In this document: positions 37,292 to 47,672 of the stretch, piece by piece
Position numbering within the stretch: the stretch's first letter is position 1
How the letters are laid out: every line of letters begins with the position of its first letter
DNA from: Egicoccus sp. AB-alg6-2
Lineage (GTDB): Bacteria; Actinomycetota; Nitriliruptoria; Nitriliruptorales; Nitriliruptoraceae
Reading direction: 5' to 3'
Length of the DNA stretch: 64,000 nt
NCBI RefSeq assembly: GCF_041821025.1
Contig: NZ_JBGUAY010000004.1
Span: 372,001-436,000, forward strand
Position numbers and translations under genes: made by a program
The notes under the pieces: model-generated
Seen by the model: the letters and a program-made list of their open reading frames with translations, nothing else
Told to the model about the DNA's origin: nothing
Databases searched by the model: none

Positions 37292-39066
37292 GTCGCGGCC
37301 CCCAGCTCGGCTTCCACCAACCGCGCGAACCGCGAGTCGGCCTGCAGCAGCGCCTCGCGGGGGCCCTGCTCGACGATACGTCCCGCACGCACCACCGCGA
37401 TCCGGTCGACCCGTTCCAGGGTGGCGAGCCGGTGGGCGACGACGATCGCCGTCCGTCCGTCGAGCAACGCGTCCAGTGCCCGGGTGACGGCCATGGCGCT
37501 GGCGGTGTCGAGGCGGGCGGTCGGCTCGTCGAGGATCACCAGGCCCGGGTCGCGCAGCAGGACGCGGGCGAGGGCCAGGAGCTGTGCTTCCCCGGCCGAG
37601 GTCCCCGCGTCGTCTCCGAGCTCGGCGTCGAGGCCCTGCTCGAGCCGGGCGAACCAGGCACCGAGACCGACCGCCTCCAGTGCGGCGACGAGGTCCGCGT
37701 CGTCCGCCTCGACACTGCCGAGCAGGGTCAGGTTGTCGCGGATCGACGCCGACAGCAGCTGGACCTCCTGCGTCACGACCGCGACGCGGCGACGCAGGGA
37801 CGCCTCGGACACCTCCCGCAGGTCGAGCCCGCCGACGCGCACGGTCCCGTCGCGGGGGTCGAGGGCGCGATGCAGCAGGCGGGTCAGCGTGGTCTTGCCG
37901 CCCCCGCTCGCGCCGACGACACCGAGGTGCTCACCCGGCTCCAGCCGCAGGTCGACGTCGCTGAGCGCGTCCTCCGCGGTCCCGGGGTAGCCGGCGCGGA
38001 CGTCGTCGAGCGCGACCTCGAGCGGACCGGCCGGCAGCGCACGCGCCCCGGTGAACCGCACCAGCGGGACCTCGGCGAGCAGGGCGGCCAGTCGTGACGC
38101 CCCGGCCCCGGCCTGCTGGATCTGCTGGATGTTCTCGGCCAGCTGCTCGAGCGGTCGCCGGGTCAGCTGCGTCGCCGTGAACGCCGCCAGGACCTGCCCG
38201 ATCGTCATCGCGCCGGTGCGCTGCAGCAGGATGCCGCCGAGCAGCGCGATCGCCCCACCGCCGACGACCACCAGCATCGACGCGGACCAGATCACGGTCG
38301 CGTAGACCTCCTGGCGGCGCCAGGGCGCCAGCGTCAGCGTGGAGCGACGCTTGAGGTCGTCGACGGCGTAGCGGCCGCCTCCGAGTGCACGCAGTTCCTC
38401 CGCACCGCGCAAGCGTTCCTCGGCGGCGCCGAAGACCTCGCCGGAGCGTTGGCGCGCGATCACCCCGGACGGCACGGCGAGGTCGCGCAGGCGTACCAGG
38501 ACCCAGGCGCCGGCCGCCAGGACCACCGCGAGGGCGGCACCCAGACGCCAGTCCTGTACCGCGAGGAGGACGACCACGCCGGCCAGCGTGACCATCGCCG
38601 CAGCCAGGCGCACCACCACGCGTGCGAGCAGTTCTCCGACCCGGGTGGCGTCGCCGTCGACCCGGTCGACGACCTCCCCCGGCGTGGTGCGCCCGTGCCA
38701 GGCGCTGCCCAGCGACAGTGCGTGGGCCGCCACGCGGACGCGCAGTTCGTTGGCGGCCCGCCACGCCAACCGGGCGCCGAGCCAGGTCACGAGCAGGTCG
38801 GCACCGTTGGCGAACAGTCCGACCAGCCCGACGGCGGCGGCGAGCCAGATCAGGTCCCCCACCGCGATGCCCGATGCCACCCCGTCGGCAATCGCCCCCA
38901 GCAGGACCGGTCCCGCCAGCGGCAGCGTCCCCGCGACGAGCACGATCAGGCTGAACCCCGCCATCGCACGTCGGTGCGGAGCCAGGAACGATCCGATGAG
39001 GCGCCAGTGGGCGGCATCACCGGACGACCCGGACACGGGCGCGGCGGAAGGCGGTGCGGTGGACAT
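37288..39066 (-). CDS. ABC exporter half-transporter, catalytic subunit (592 aa)
   Basis: Six membrane spans (about 28-315) are followed by a nucleotide-binding domain with Walker A GASGGGKTT (385-393), Walker B LVILDEP with an intact catalytic E514, and the H-loop VVAHRL. Its signature loop is GTSAGEAQ (about 488-495) in place of LSGGQ. Paired with the downstream subunit, one composite site (this Walker A/B with the partner's LSGGQ) is complete and the other is doubly degenerate. Start ATG 39066 has CGGAG six bases upstream; an earlier in-frame ATG at 39114 lacks one. The two genes overlap by 4 bp. Confidence 0.93.
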   Translation of the reverse strand: MSTAPPSAAPVSGSSGDAAHWRLIGSFLAPHRRAMAGFSLIVLVAGTLPLAGPVLLGAIADGVASGIAVGDLIWLAAAVGLVGLFANGADLLVTWLGARLAWRAANELRVRVAAHALSLGSAWHGRTTPGEVVDRVDGDATRVGELLARVVVRLAAAMVTLAGVVVLLAVQDWRLGAALAVVLAAGAWVLVRLRDLAVPSGVIARQRSGEVFGAAEERLRGAEELRALGGGRYAVDDLKRRSTLTLAPWRRQEVYATVIWSASMLVVVGGGAIALLGGILLQRTGAMTIGQVLAAFTATQLTRRPLEQLAENIQQIQQAGAGASRLAALLAEVPLVRFTGARALPAGPLEVALDDVRAGYPGTAEDALSDVDLRLEPGEHLGVVGASGGGKTTLTRLLHRALDPRDGTVRVGGLDLREVSEASLRRRVAVVTQEVQLLSASIRDNLTLLGSVEADDADLVAALEAVGLGAWFARLEQGLDAELGDDAGTSAGEAQLLALARVLLRDPGLVILDEPTARLDTASAMAVTRALDALLDGRTAIVVAHRLATLERVDRIAVVRAGRIVEQGPREALLQADSRFARLVEAELGAAT

Positions 39067-39192
39067 GCGGGCTCCGAGAGACGCCCGCCGTGACGTACGG
39101 AGCGAGCCGGCCATGAAAGCCGGCCCGCGCCCGGTGCGTCAAGCAACTCGTCCGAGGCCGGCCGCCGGCACGGCGCGCGCGGCCGGTCGCCG

Positions 39193-39678
39193 TCAGACGT
39201 TCATGCCCATCGCGCGCAGTTCCTCGCGCACGTAGTCGGCCATCGCCTCGGGACCCCACGGTGGCGTGAACGTGAACTCGACCTCGACGCGGTCGACGCC
39301 GGGCATGGCCCCGAGGATGATCGAGCACTGCTGGTGGATCACCTCGGTGAGCGGGCAGCCCATGCTGGTCAGCGTCATCAGCACGTGGGCGTAGCCGCGC
39401 TCGGGCTTGGTGACCTCGTAGACCAGGCCGAGGTCGACGATGTTGTAGCCGATCTCGGGGTCGACGACGGCGCGCAGACCGTTCATGAGGTCCTGCGCGG
39501 ACGGCATCCCGTCCTCCTCGAGCGGCAGGTCCTCGAACGGGTGACGGGTCCGGGGCGCCTCGTCGGCGGCTTCCTCGACGCGACCGCTGGGCGTGTCGGC
39601 CTCGGGGATCACGTCGTCGTCGAGGTCGTGGTCGACGGCGGTGTTGCTGTCGTGCTGGCTCATGGTGTCCCCGCTCAT
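39193..39678 (-). CDS. sufT: SufT-like metal-sulfur cluster assembly protein, DUF59/MIP18 (161 aa)
   Basis: The C-terminal domain (about 60-161) shows the MIP18/DUF59 pattern: LRAVVDPEIGYNIVDLGLVY, then LMTLTSMGCPLT with the conserved cysteine, and FTPPWGPEAM. These proteins help mature Fe-S proteins. A 60-residue acidic N-terminal extension (DLDDDVIPEAD and similar) is probably disordered. ATG 39678 overlaps the sufU stop as ATGA, making it the last gene of the SUF operon. A second in-frame ATG five codons later is possible. Confidence 0.9.
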   Translation of the reverse strand: MSGDTMSQHDSNTAVDHDLDDDVIPEADTPSGRVEEAADEAPRTRHPFEDLPLEEDGMPSAQDLMNGLRAVVDPEIGYNIVDLGLVYEVTKPERGYAHVLMTLTSMGCPLTEVIHQQCSIILGAMPGVDRVEVEFTFTPPWGPEAMADYVREELRAMGMNV

Positions 39679-40139
39679 TCCTCGTGGGTGACGGTGTGGG
39701 CGTTGGCACCGCTCTGGTAGGTCTCGATGGCGTCACGGACCGCCATCCAGCCGAGCAACGCGCACTTGACCCGGACCGGGAACTTCGCCACGCCCTGGAA
39801 GGCGACCCCGTCGAGCAGGTCGTCGGCACGGACCGGCTCGTCGCCGTGCATCATGCGCCGGAAGTCCTCGGCGAGGTCGAGTGCGTCCTTGAGCTCGCGC
39901 CCGAGCACGGCCTGGGTCATGGCCGAGGCCGAGGCCTGACTGATCGAGCAGCCCTCGCCGTCGAACACCAGCCCGTCGACCGTGTCGCCACTGACCCGCA
40001 GGCGCAGGTCCATCTCGTCACCGCACAGCGGGTTGGAGTGGTGGACGTGCACGTCCTCGTTCTCGAGCGCCGGCGCCCGGTTCTTCGGCTTGCGGTAGTG
40101 GTCCAGGATGATCTCCTGGTACAGGTCGTCCATGCTCAC
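39675..40139 (-). CDS. sufU: SufU, zinc-dependent sulfurtransferase / Fe-S assembly protein (154 aa)
   Basis: This protein accepts sulfur from SufS in the SUF pathway. The three conserved cysteines are at about C39 (NPLCGDEM), C64 (GEGCSIS) and C126 (VKCALLG), with the adjacent aspartate D41. The SufU-specific insertion between the second and third cysteines is present (length 154), distinguishing it from IscU. The start is GTG 40139 after AGGAGCGTC, with an ATG two codons later. It is flanked by sufS and sufT in a gapless run. Confidence 0.95.
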   Translation of the reverse strand: MSMDDLYQEIILDHYRKPKNRAPALENEDVHVHHSNPLCGDEMDLRLRVSGDTVDGLVFDGEGCSISQASASAMTQAVLGRELKDALDLAEDFRRMMHGDEPVRADDLLDGVAFQGVAKFPVRVKCALLGWMAVRDAIETYQSGANAHTVTHEE

Positions 40140-40148
40140 GACACGCTC

Positions 40149-41387
40149 CTAGCGGCGGAAGAACGAGCGGGCGGCCTCGATGCCCTCGACGAGGGGTTCG
40201 AGGTCGTCGACGTCGTTGTAGAGGTACAGGCTCGCGCGGGCCGTTGCCACGACCCCGAGTTCCTTCATCAACGGCTTGGCGCAGTGGTGCCCGACCCGGA
40301 CGCACACGCCCTTGGAGTCGAGCATCGCGCCGACGTCGTGGGGATGCACCCCGTCGATGGCGAAGGAGATCGCACCGCCACGTTGGGTGGCGTCCTTCGG
40401 TCCGTGGACGGTGACACCGTCGAGTTCGCCGAGCCGGTCGATGAAGACCTGTGCGAGCTCGGTCTCGTGGGCCCGGATGCGCTCCATCCCGACGCCGGTC
40501 AGGTAGTCGACCGCCGCCCCGAGCCCGGCGGCCTCGGCGATCATCGGCGTCCCGGCCTCGAACTTGGCCGGAACGTCGTTCCAGGTCACCGACTCGATGG
40601 TGACGTCGCGGATCATCTCGCCGCCCGTGAGGAACGGGTCCATGGCCTCGAGCCGTTCCGGCCTGGCGACCAGCGCCCCGATGCCCGTCGGCCCACACAT
40701 CTTGTGGCCGGTGAGGGCGTAGAAGTCCACGTCGAGCTCGCGGAAGCTGACCGGCATCTGGGGCACGGCCTGGGTGCCGTCGACCAGCACCACCGCCTGC
40801 TCGTTGGCGTCGCGGACCAGCGCGGTCATCGCGGCGACGTCGTTGCGGGTGCCGAGCACGTTGGAGACGTGCACCATGGCGAGGAACTTCACCCGGCCGT
40901 CCGCGACCAGGGACCGTGCCGCTTCGAGGTCGAGCCGCCCGTCGTCGGTCAGCGGCACGTGGCGCACCTCGAAACCGACGTCGCGTGCGGCGTACAGCAA
41001 CGGCACGTGGTTGGCGTGGTGCTCCATCATCGTCGTCAACACCGCGTCCCCGGGGCCGAGGTGGCGACGGACCCACGAGTAGGCGACCAGGTTCATGGCC
41101 TCGGTGGCGTTCTTGGTGAACACCACCCCGCGGGGGTCGGCGTCGACGAAGGTGGCCAGCTTGGTGCGGCCGCCCTCGTAGAGGTCGGTCGCCTCCTCGG
41201 CCAGGCGGTAGACGCCGCGGTGCACGTTCGAGCGCGACCAGCGGTAGTAGTGGTCCATCGCCTCGAGCACGGGCGTCGGCGTCTGCGAGGACGCGGCCGA
41301 GTCGAGGTAGACCAGACGCCGTGCGTCGTGGACCTCGCGGGACAGGACCGGGAAGTCCTTGCGGAGGGTCGGGACGTCGAGCGTCAT
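40149..41387 (-). CDS. sufS: Cysteine desulfurase SufS (412 aa)
   Basis: This class II PLP-dependent cysteine desulfurase makes sulfide equivalents for Fe-S assembly. LVYLDSAASSQTP opens the fold, EHHANHVP and LVDGTQAVPQ are the cofactor contacts, the PLP lysine is about K229 in LTGHKMCGPTGIG, and the catalytic cysteine is about C369 in VRVGHHCAKP. ATG 41387 gives the expected length. The sulfur is passed to SufU encoded next. Between sufS and sufC lie about 97 bp without a visible terminator. Confidence 0.97.
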   Translation of the reverse strand: MTLDVPTLRKDFPVLSREVHDARRLVYLDSAASSQTPTPVLEAMDHYYRWSRSNVHRGVYRLAEEATDLYEGGRTKLATFVDADPRGVVFTKNATEAMNLVAYSWVRRHLGPGDAVLTTMMEHHANHVPLLYAARDVGFEVRHVPLTDDGRLDLEAARSLVADGRVKFLAMVHVSNVLGTRNDVAAMTALVRDANEQAVVLVDGTQAVPQMPVSFRELDVDFYALTGHKMCGPTGIGALVARPERLEAMDPFLTGGEMIRDVTIESVTWNDVPAKFEAGTPMIAEAAGLGAAVDYLTGVGMERIRAHETELAQVFIDRLGELDGVTVHGPKDATQRGGAISFAIDGVHPHDVGAMLDSKGVCVRVGHHCAKPLMKELGVVATARASLYLYNDVDDLEPLVEGIEAARSFFRR

Positions 41388-41484
41388 GGTCGTCCTCGTC
41401 GTTTCGGCGGACGTTCAGCGTGCCGCAGGTCGAGGGTCCGCGCCCGTCCACACGGTGACAACCGTGGCACGGGCGCGGTTGCCG

Positions 41485-42225
<741 letters not shown>

Positions 42226-42243
42226 GGGTGTGCAAGCTTTCGG

Positions 42244-42588
42244 TCAATGATCGGGAAACGGGGCGTCGTTGGTGGGAGCGGTGACGTCCAGCAGGACGGC
42301 GTCGCCGTCGAGTTCGACCGCGAAGGTCGGGATGGGGCGGGTGGCCGGGAGCGACGAGGGTCGGCCCGCGTCGAGGTCGAACGACGAGCCGTGGAGGCTG
42401 CACTCGACCGCGTTGTCGTAGACCGTGCCGCCGTCGGCGAGCGACCACTCCTGGTGCGAGCAGGTGTCGTGGACGGCCTTGACCGTGTCACCGAAGCGCA
42501 CCAGGCAGACGGGTACGCCGTCCACCACGACCTTGTGGGGAACGGCCTCGTCGAGTTCGGCCAGCACGGCGACCTTGGTGGTGGCCAT
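42244..42588 (-). CDS. Rieske [2Fe-2S] ferredoxin of the SUF operon (114 aa)
   Basis: This small Rieske protein has cluster ligands C43-x-H45 (DTCSHQE) and C63-x2-H66 (ECSLHG), the spacing of NirD/dioxygenase-type ferredoxins without the disulfide cysteines of bc1-type Rieske proteins. In many actinobacterial SUF operons such a gene sits between sufD and sufC, as here. It may supply electrons for cluster assembly or be an early client, but its role is unproven. ATG 42588 follows the sufD stop by two bases. Confidence 0.92.
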   Translation of the reverse strand: MATTKVAVLAELDEAVPHKVVVDGVPVCLVRFGDTVKAVHDTCSHQEWSLADGGTVYDNAVECSLHGSSFDLDAGRPSSLPATRPIPTFAVELDGDAVLLDVTAPTNDAPFPDH

Positions 42589-42590
42589 GC

Positions 42591-43988
42591 CTACACCAAC
42601 TCGTCGCGCAGGGCGGCGTCGTTGATGCCGAGGGTGTCGAGGTCGGTGGCGGCGAGCTCCCGCTCGATGTGGGCGAGCGCACGCTCCTCGATGCCGGGCA
42701 GGTCGATCTCGGTCAGGACCTCGCGGAAGAAGCCGTGGACGAGCATCCGCAGCGCCTGGGCACGCGGGATGCCACGCGCCTCGAGGTAGAACAGGTGGCG
42801 CGCGTCGATCTGTCCGGTCGCCGACCCGTGCCCCGCCGTGATGTCGGCGCACTCGATCTCGAGGAAGGGCGTGGCGTCGGCGCGGGCGCCCTCGGTGAGG
42901 ATCAGACTGCGGTTGTTCTCGTCGGTGACCGTGCCGACCGCGTCCTTGTGCACGAAGATGTTGCCGCGGAAGACCGTACGACTGTTGCCCTGCAGCGCGC
43001 CCTTGTAGAGCACGTCCGAGGCCGCGCGCGGCGCCAGGTGACGGACGTAGGGCTGCAGGTCGAACCACTGGCCCTCGTCGGCGTAGTACACCCCGAGCGG
43101 GCGGACCTGCGCGCCGGGGCCGAGCAGGTCGCACTCGGGCCGCAGGCGTACGGTCGCGCCGCCGGCGACGATGGCGGCGTGACGCACCTGTGCGTCACGG
43201 TGGGCACCGATCTTCTGCAGAGCAAGGTGGCTGACGCCCATGCCCCATTCGTGCAGGCTGACGACGTCGACCTTCGCGGCGTCGCGTGCCACGACCTCGA
43301 CGACCTCGTCGACGAGGGCGGTGACGCCCTCGTCGGAGGTGTGCTCGAGATAGATGACGGCCTTCGCGTGGTGGCCGACCACGGCCAGCACCCGGGGCAG
43401 GTGGGCGCCCTCGCGCGTGACGTGGACGTGGACACCGATCGGCGCGTCGAGCTCGACCTCGGCCGGCACGTGGATGAACGCGCCCGCGGTCCAGGCGGCG
43501 TCGTTGACGCTGACCGTGCGGTCCTCGTCGGCGCCCGACCCCTCGCCCGAGGTGGTCAGCGAGCCGAGGTGCTCGCGCACGAGCTCGGCGTGCTCCTCGG
43601 CGGCGCTGCGCAGGTCGGTGACCACGACCCCCCGCTCGGCGAGCTCGGCGGGGACGGTCGCCTCGACGACTTCGCCGTCGACGATGCGTACCTGCGCGGT
43701 GGTCAACGCGAGCGAGGCGACCAGCGATGCCGGGGTGGCACCGTCGGTTCCTGCCTCGGCGACCAGCGGCTGGCTGACGTCGAAACGCTTCGCGAACGGC
43801 GTCGAGCGCCAGAACTCGTCCCTGCGGCTGTCGGGCCAGGACTGGTCGAGGTAGCGCTTGGTGGCGGCGAGCCGGCGGTCGACGAGCCAGTCGGGCTCGC
43901 CGGCCGCCACGCTGCGCACGGCGTCCTCGGTGAGCGCGTCGAGCGGGACCTGGACCCCGTCGACGGGGGCAACGGAGGGGCTCGTCAT
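42591..43988 (-). CDS. sufD: SufD, Fe-S scaffold subunit (465 aa)
   Basis: This is a beta-helical partner of SufB. The N-terminal helical part with [15 protein letters not shown] is SufD-like. The helix core has [19 protein letters not shown] and the C-terminal signature [20 protein letters not shown], and the histidine in the GHGSATG stretch is the residue needed for cluster assembly in E. coli SufD. The ATG 43988 overlaps the sufB stop as ATGA. The length is in range. Confidence 0.95.
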   Translation of the reverse strand: MTSPSVAPVDGVQVPLDALTEDAVRSVAAGEPDWLVDRRLAATKRYLDQSWPDSRRDEFWRSTPFAKRFDVSQPLVAEAGTDGATPASLVASLALTTAQVRIVDGEVVEATVPAELAERGVVVTDLRSAAEEHAELVREHLGSLTTSGEGSGADEDRTVSVNDAAWTAGAFIHVPAEVELDAPIGVHVHVTREGAHLPRVLAVVGHHAKAVIYLEHTSDEGVTALVDEVVEVVARDAAKVDVVSLHEWGMGVSHLALQKIGAHRDAQVRHAAIVAGGATVRLRPECDLLGPGAQVRPLGVYYADEGQWFDLQPYVRHLAPRAASDVLYKGALQGNSRTVFRGNIFVHKDAVGTVTDENNRSLILTEGARADATPFLEIECADITAGHGSATGQIDARHLFYLEARGIPRAQALRMLVHGFFREVLTEIDLPGIEERALAHIERELAATDLDTLGINDAALRDELV

Positions 43989-45436
43989 CCGATGGCGCCT
44001 TCCATCTCGAGCGCGATCAGGCGGTTGAGCTCGACCGAGTACTCCATCGGCAGCTCGCGGGCGATCGGCTCGATGAAGCCGCGCACGATCATCGCGGTCG
44101 CCTCGTCCTCGTCGATGCCGCGGGCCTGCATGTAGAACAGCTGGTCCTCCGACAGCTTCGAGACCGTGGCCTCGTGCTCGATCGTGGCGTCCTCCTGCTC
44201 GATCTCCATGTAGGGGTAGGTGTCCGTGCGCGAGGTGTCGTCGAGCATGAGCGCGTCGCACTTGACCGCGGAGCGGGCGTGGTGGGCGCCCTCCTCGATG
44301 CGGACCAGGCCGCGGTAGGAGGTGCGGCCGGTGCCCTTGGAGATCGACTTCGAAAGGATGTTGGAGGTCGTGTACGGCGCGGTGTGGACCATCTTGGCGC
44401 CGGCGTCCTGGTGCTGGCCGTCGTTGGCGTAGGCGACCGAGAGCACCTCGCCCTTGGCGCCCTCACCGGTCAGCCAGACGGCGGGGTACTTCATGGTGAC
44501 CTTGGAACCGATGTTGCCGTCGATCCACTCCATGGTGGCGTTCTTCTGCGCGATGGCGCGCTTGGTCACCAGGTTGTAGACGTTGTTCGACCAGTTCTGG
44601 ATCGTCGTGTAGCGGACGCGCGCGCCCTCCTTGACGATGATCTCGACCACGGCCGAGTGCAGCGAGTCGGAGCTGTAGATCGGCGCGGTGCAGCCCTCGA
44701 CGTAGTGCACGTAGCTGCCGGGCTCGGCGATGATCAGGGTGCGCTCGAACTGACCCATGTTCTGCTTGTTGATGCGGAAGTAGGCCTGCAGCGGGATGTC
44801 GACCTTGACGCCCTCGGGGATCCAGATGAAGGACCCGCCCGACCAGACCGCGGTGTTGAGCGCCGCGAACTTGTTGTCGTTGGCGGGGATCACGGTCGCG
44901 AAGTGGTCGCGGAAGACGTCCTCGTGCTCGTGCAGGGCCGTGTCGGTGTCGAGGAACACCACGCCCTGCTCCTCGAGGTCCTCGCGGACCTTGTGGTAGA
45001 GCACGGTCGACTCGTACTGGGCGGCGACCCCGGCGATGAGGCGCTCGCGCTCGGCCTGCGGGATGCCGAGCTTCTCGTAGGTCTCGAGGATCTCGGGGGG
45101 CAGGTCCTCCCAGGAGTTGGCCTGGCCCTCGCTGGCCTCGACGTAGTAGAAGATGTCGTCGAAGCGGATCTCGGACAGGTCCGAGCCCCAGTTGGGCATC
45201 GGCCGGCGCTCGTAGGCGTCGAAGGCGCGCAGGCGCAGGTCCCGCATCCACGAGGGCTCGTTCTTGCGCTCACTGATGGCGGCGACGGTCTCGCGCGTCA
45301 GGCCGGTGCCCGAGGTGAAGGCGTAGCCCTCGTCGCTGTCGGACCAGCCGAACTTGTAGTCCGACAGGTCCTGCGCGACGCGGGCCTGCTCTGCACGGGC
45401 CTCGCTGACCGGGAGTTCGATCTCGGTCTGGCTCAC
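43985..45436 (-). CDS. sufB: SufB, Fe-S cluster scaffold (483 aa)
   Basis: This is the main scaffold of the SUF complex on which clusters are built. Recognisable blocks are [14 protein letters not shown], the [14 protein letters not shown] segment, SWIPEG-like [35 protein letters not shown] with the conserved cysteine, and MTKY-like [10 protein letters not shown]. The C-terminus carries [23 protein letters not shown] 45436 has GGAG seven bases upstream and overlaps the sufR stop as GTGA. The length is typical. Confidence 0.97.
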   Translation of the reverse strand: MSQTEIELPVSEARAEQARVAQDLSDYKFGWSDSDEGYAFTSGTGLTRETVAAISERKNEPSWMRDLRLRAFDAYERRPMPNWGSDLSEIRFDDIFYYVEASEGQANSWEDLPPEILETYEKLGIPQAERERLIAGVAAQYESTVLYHKVREDLEEQGVVFLDTDTALHEHEDVFRDHFATVIPANDNKFAALNTAVWSGGSFIWIPEGVKVDIPLQAYFRINKQNMGQFERTLIIAEPGSYVHYVEGCTAPIYSSDSLHSAVVEIIVKEGARVRYTTIQNWSNNVYNLVTKRAIAQKNATMEWIDGNIGSKVTMKYPAVWLTGEGAKGEVLSVAYANDGQHQDAGAKMVHTAPYTTSNILSKSISKGTGRTSYRGLVRIEEGAHHARSAVKCDALMLDDTSRTDTYPYMEIEQEDATIEHEATVSKLSEDQLFYMQARGIDEDEATAMIVRGFIEPIARELPMEYSVELNRLIALEMEGAIG

Positions 45437-46218
45437 AGCTGGTCTCCTCGTCCGGACGTCCCGGACGGCTGGGTTCCGCGGGCGCGGGAGCGCGGGCGCG
45501 GGTCGTTCATGGTCGGTTCGTTCGCGGTCGTGGCCGTGCGCGGCTGCACGCAGCAGACGCAGGCACTGCCGCCCTCCGCGAGGGTCTCGCGGCGGGAGAT
45601 CCTGACATCGGTGCCCAGCACCTTCGCAAAGCCGGCGGCCTCGTACGCGCACAGCTCCGGGTGCTGCTCGGCCGCGTCCTGGATGGCGCAGTGGTGCTGC
45701 CGCAGGGTGAAGCCCTCGCCGTCGGGGCTGACGGTGGCGGCGTAGCCCGCCTCCGAGAGCCGGCCGGCGAGCTGTTGCAGGCGCTCGTGGAGGTCTTCGG
45801 CCGTGACCGCGTCGCGCAGCCCCTCGACCTGGCGTGACAACCGCCAGCGCAGGAACTCGCGCAGGCCGTCGCCGTCGGCGTGCTCGGCGAGGAAACCGAG
45901 CAACTCGCCGGCGAGCTGGTCGTGCCCCTGCGGGAACAGCCGGCGCGCGTCCGCGGTCAGCGAGTAGCGCGCCGCGGGCCGCCCGCGGCCCTGGTTGACG
46001 GTCTGCGCCGCGACCAGGCCGTCCTCCTCGAGTACGGCGAGGTGCCGGCGGGTGGCCACCTCGGAGATGTCGAGCTCGCGGGCGAGTTCGGCCACCGAGG
46101 CATCGTGGTCACGCCGAAGCCGCTCGACGATGGCCGCCCGCTGCTCGCCGAGCAGCGACACCAGCGAACGCCCCGCGAGCGGGGTCGTGGTGGCGGGCTC
46201 GGTGGACAAGGCAGGCAC
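45433..46218 (-). CDS. sufR: SufR, Fe-S-sensing repressor of the suf operon (261 aa)
   Basis: This is a winged-helix regulator (about 20-90, with [19 protein letters not shown] as recognition region and [12 protein letters not shown] as the wing). The C-terminal half has the cluster cysteines: C177 (HHCAIQ), C190 (HPELCAYE) and the terminal CVCC (220-223). SufR represses suf transcription when it carries a 4Fe-4S cluster. It is the first gene of the operon and overlaps sufB by 4 bp. The GTG at 46218 lacks an obvious Shine-Dalgarno. A CAAC-N6-GTTG operator lies 80 bp upstream. The roughly 35 residues after the CVCC motif are Pro/Arg-rich and not conserved. Confidence 0.93.
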   Translation of the reverse strand: MPALSTEPATTTPLAGRSLVSLLGEQRAAIVERLRRDHDASVAELARELDISEVATRRHLAVLEEDGLVAAQTVNQGRGRPAARYSLTADARRLFPQGHDQLAGELLGFLAEHADGDGLREFLRWRLSRQVEGLRDAVTAEDLHERLQQLAGRLSEAGYAATVSPDGEGFTLRQHHCAIQDAAEQHPELCAYEAAGFAKVLGTDVRISRRETLAEGGSACVCCVQPRTATTANEPTMNDPRPRSRARGTQPSGTSGRGDQL

Positions 46219-46296
46219 TCGAGGATCGGGTGGAGGGTGACGTTGCCGCGCCCCGTCGGCCGGCGGTCGCGATCCGCCGGGGGGACGTCTCAATTA

Positions 46297-46343
46297 CGCA
46301 ACATTCGTGTTGCGATAGTAGGGCGGCCCTCGCGATGGTGCAA
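46297..46343 (-). promoter_or_regulatory. suf operon promoter with SufR operator
   Basis: On the minus strand TTGCAC (46338-46343) and TACTAT (46315-46320) are separated by exactly 17 bp. Immediately downstream, over the likely transcription start, is the perfect palindrome CGCAACA-TTCG-TGTTGCG (46297-46314), which contains CAAC-N6-GTTG (46299-46312), the published SufR-binding consensus. It is the only visible promoter for the eight-gene suf operon, giving a leader of about 85-90 nt. Confidence 0.88.
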
Positions 46344-46878
46344 GGCAGCCGGCACCCCTCGCGCCCCCACCGGCGCGTCGGCCGGGATGGTGGACGATCG
46401 ATCCGGCGCGTCCACCCTGCGTGCGCGACCAGTCGCCCCCCGCGCCGCCCATCGACGCGGTCCGCCCGGATCGTTAGGGTCGACCACGTGCCCGCAACGG
46501 GCAGGCATCCGTCACCCGCCACGCGCCGATGGGCCGCGAGGATGGGCCGGGCGGAGCAGCTGCCCACACGTGCCGCCCGTCGGGCGACACGGCGGGCACG
46601 GGCCGTCACCGGTAGTGAGCGCGAACGGCTCCGCCCCCAGGAGGGCGTCGAGCCGACTGGTGGCCGCCGAGGGTCCCGAGAAGACGCGAGGATCGGCCCG
46701 GGCGGCCCGGGCCGACACCACGACCACGACTCGACGCGTCGCTCGGGGCCCTCACCTCTGTTTTCTCTCCGCCGGGTTCCTCGACGCTCGCGGCGCGTCG
46801 ATCGGGCGCTTTCGGTTTCGAACGGTCACCCGGCGGGACTTCGCCTTCGTGCGCGTGGGTCTCCGACCGCCGGCGCTC
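46344..46878. other. 535-bp intergenic stretch, no supported gene
   Basis: This is the region between the suf promoter and the end of the PilZ gene. Several open frames cross it on both strands, but none has a ribosome-binding site, a recognisable motif or an amino-acid composition unlike random GC-rich DNA. A GC-rich inverted repeat (GGCCCGGGC next to GGCCCGGGCC, near 46692-46712) and a pyrimidine-rich patch TTTTCTCTCC near 46762 are the only structures seen; the former may terminate the PilZ gene transcript. Confidence 0.5.
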
Positions 46879-47544
46879 TCAGCGTTCGATGGCTCGGCGG
46901 GCGAGTTGCTGCTCGAAGACGAACTGGCGCAAGGGTTCGGCGCTCTCCTCCGGCAGGTCCTCGAAGGCCAGCACCACCTCGGAGCCGTCGGGCACCATGG
47001 CCGCCGAACGTACCACGCGGCCCCGCGACGCCACCTCGATCTCGGGCAGGTGCACCGACACGTGCATGCGCTCGCCGACCTCGAAGTCCTGCCGACCGGG
47101 GAGTTCGCAGGCCACCCCGCCCTCGGCGATGTTGCGACTGACCGCGGTCAGCGCGCCGTACGCCTCCGTCGCCAGGGTCACCTGCAGGCGCGCGTCGAGG
47201 CGGTAGGCGGAGCGGCGCTGCGAGAGTGCGCTGCGCGACACCTCCAGGGTCCAGGTCGCGAACTTGCCGTCCGTGGTCGCCGTGAGGACGGCCTCGGCCT
47301 CGAGGTAGCCGACCGGCGTCGGCCAGCCGACGGTCACGGCGCGACCGACGTCGGGCAGGATCGGCGGACCCTTCGGGCGTGACGGTGCGAGCACCACGAG
47401 CGTCGCGCCCTGCTGGTCGTCGACCTGGCTGCGCCAGACACGGTCGACGTCGACCAGTTCGAGCGCCACGACGGTGCCCTGCCGGGGAACCTGCAACGTG
47501 GCGGCAGGCGCCGCCGCCGTCCTGTTCGCGCGGCGCAACCGCAT
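46879..47544 (-). CDS. PilZ-domain protein, YcgR-like (221 aa)
   Basis: The C-terminal half (about 105-215) is a PilZ domain with the arginine motif QRRSAYR (RRxxxR) at its start, followed by SRNIAEGGVAC where the second c-di-GMP motif (D/N-x-S-x-x-G) stands; here the serine is alanine. An N-terminal beta domain (about 15-100) resembles the YcgR flagellar-brake partner domain. It is a probable c-di-GMP receptor, with altered or weakened binding possible. No flagellar or cyclase genes are in the window. The CDS begins at 47544 with the basic stretch RLRRANRT. Confidence 0.85.
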   Translation of the reverse strand: MRLRRANRTAAAPAATLQVPRQGTVVALELVDVDRVWRSQVDDQQGATLVVLAPSRPKGPPILPDVGRAVTVGWPTPVGYLEAEAVLTATTDGKFATWTLEVSRSALSQRRSAYRLDARLQVTLATEAYGALTAVSRNIAEGGVACELPGRQDFEVGERMHVSVHLPEIEVASRGRVVRSAAMVPDGSEVVLAFEDLPEESAEPLRQFVFEQQLARRAIER

Positions 47545-47672
47545 GGCAGTCCTCCTGGGTGCCGGCCGTCCGACGGCTGCACGGTGGCAGCACCGGACAC
47601 GGCCGTGCCGTCACCATCGGCCGCACGACCCAGCTTCTGAAGCGTCGTGGCGCCCGCCGACGTCGCCGCGGA

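Noticed and set aside
46344-46878. Small genes in the 535-bp gap (for example a 71-codon minus-strand frame at 46512-46727)
   Set aside because: No ribosome-binding site, no motif, and a composition like other shadow frames.
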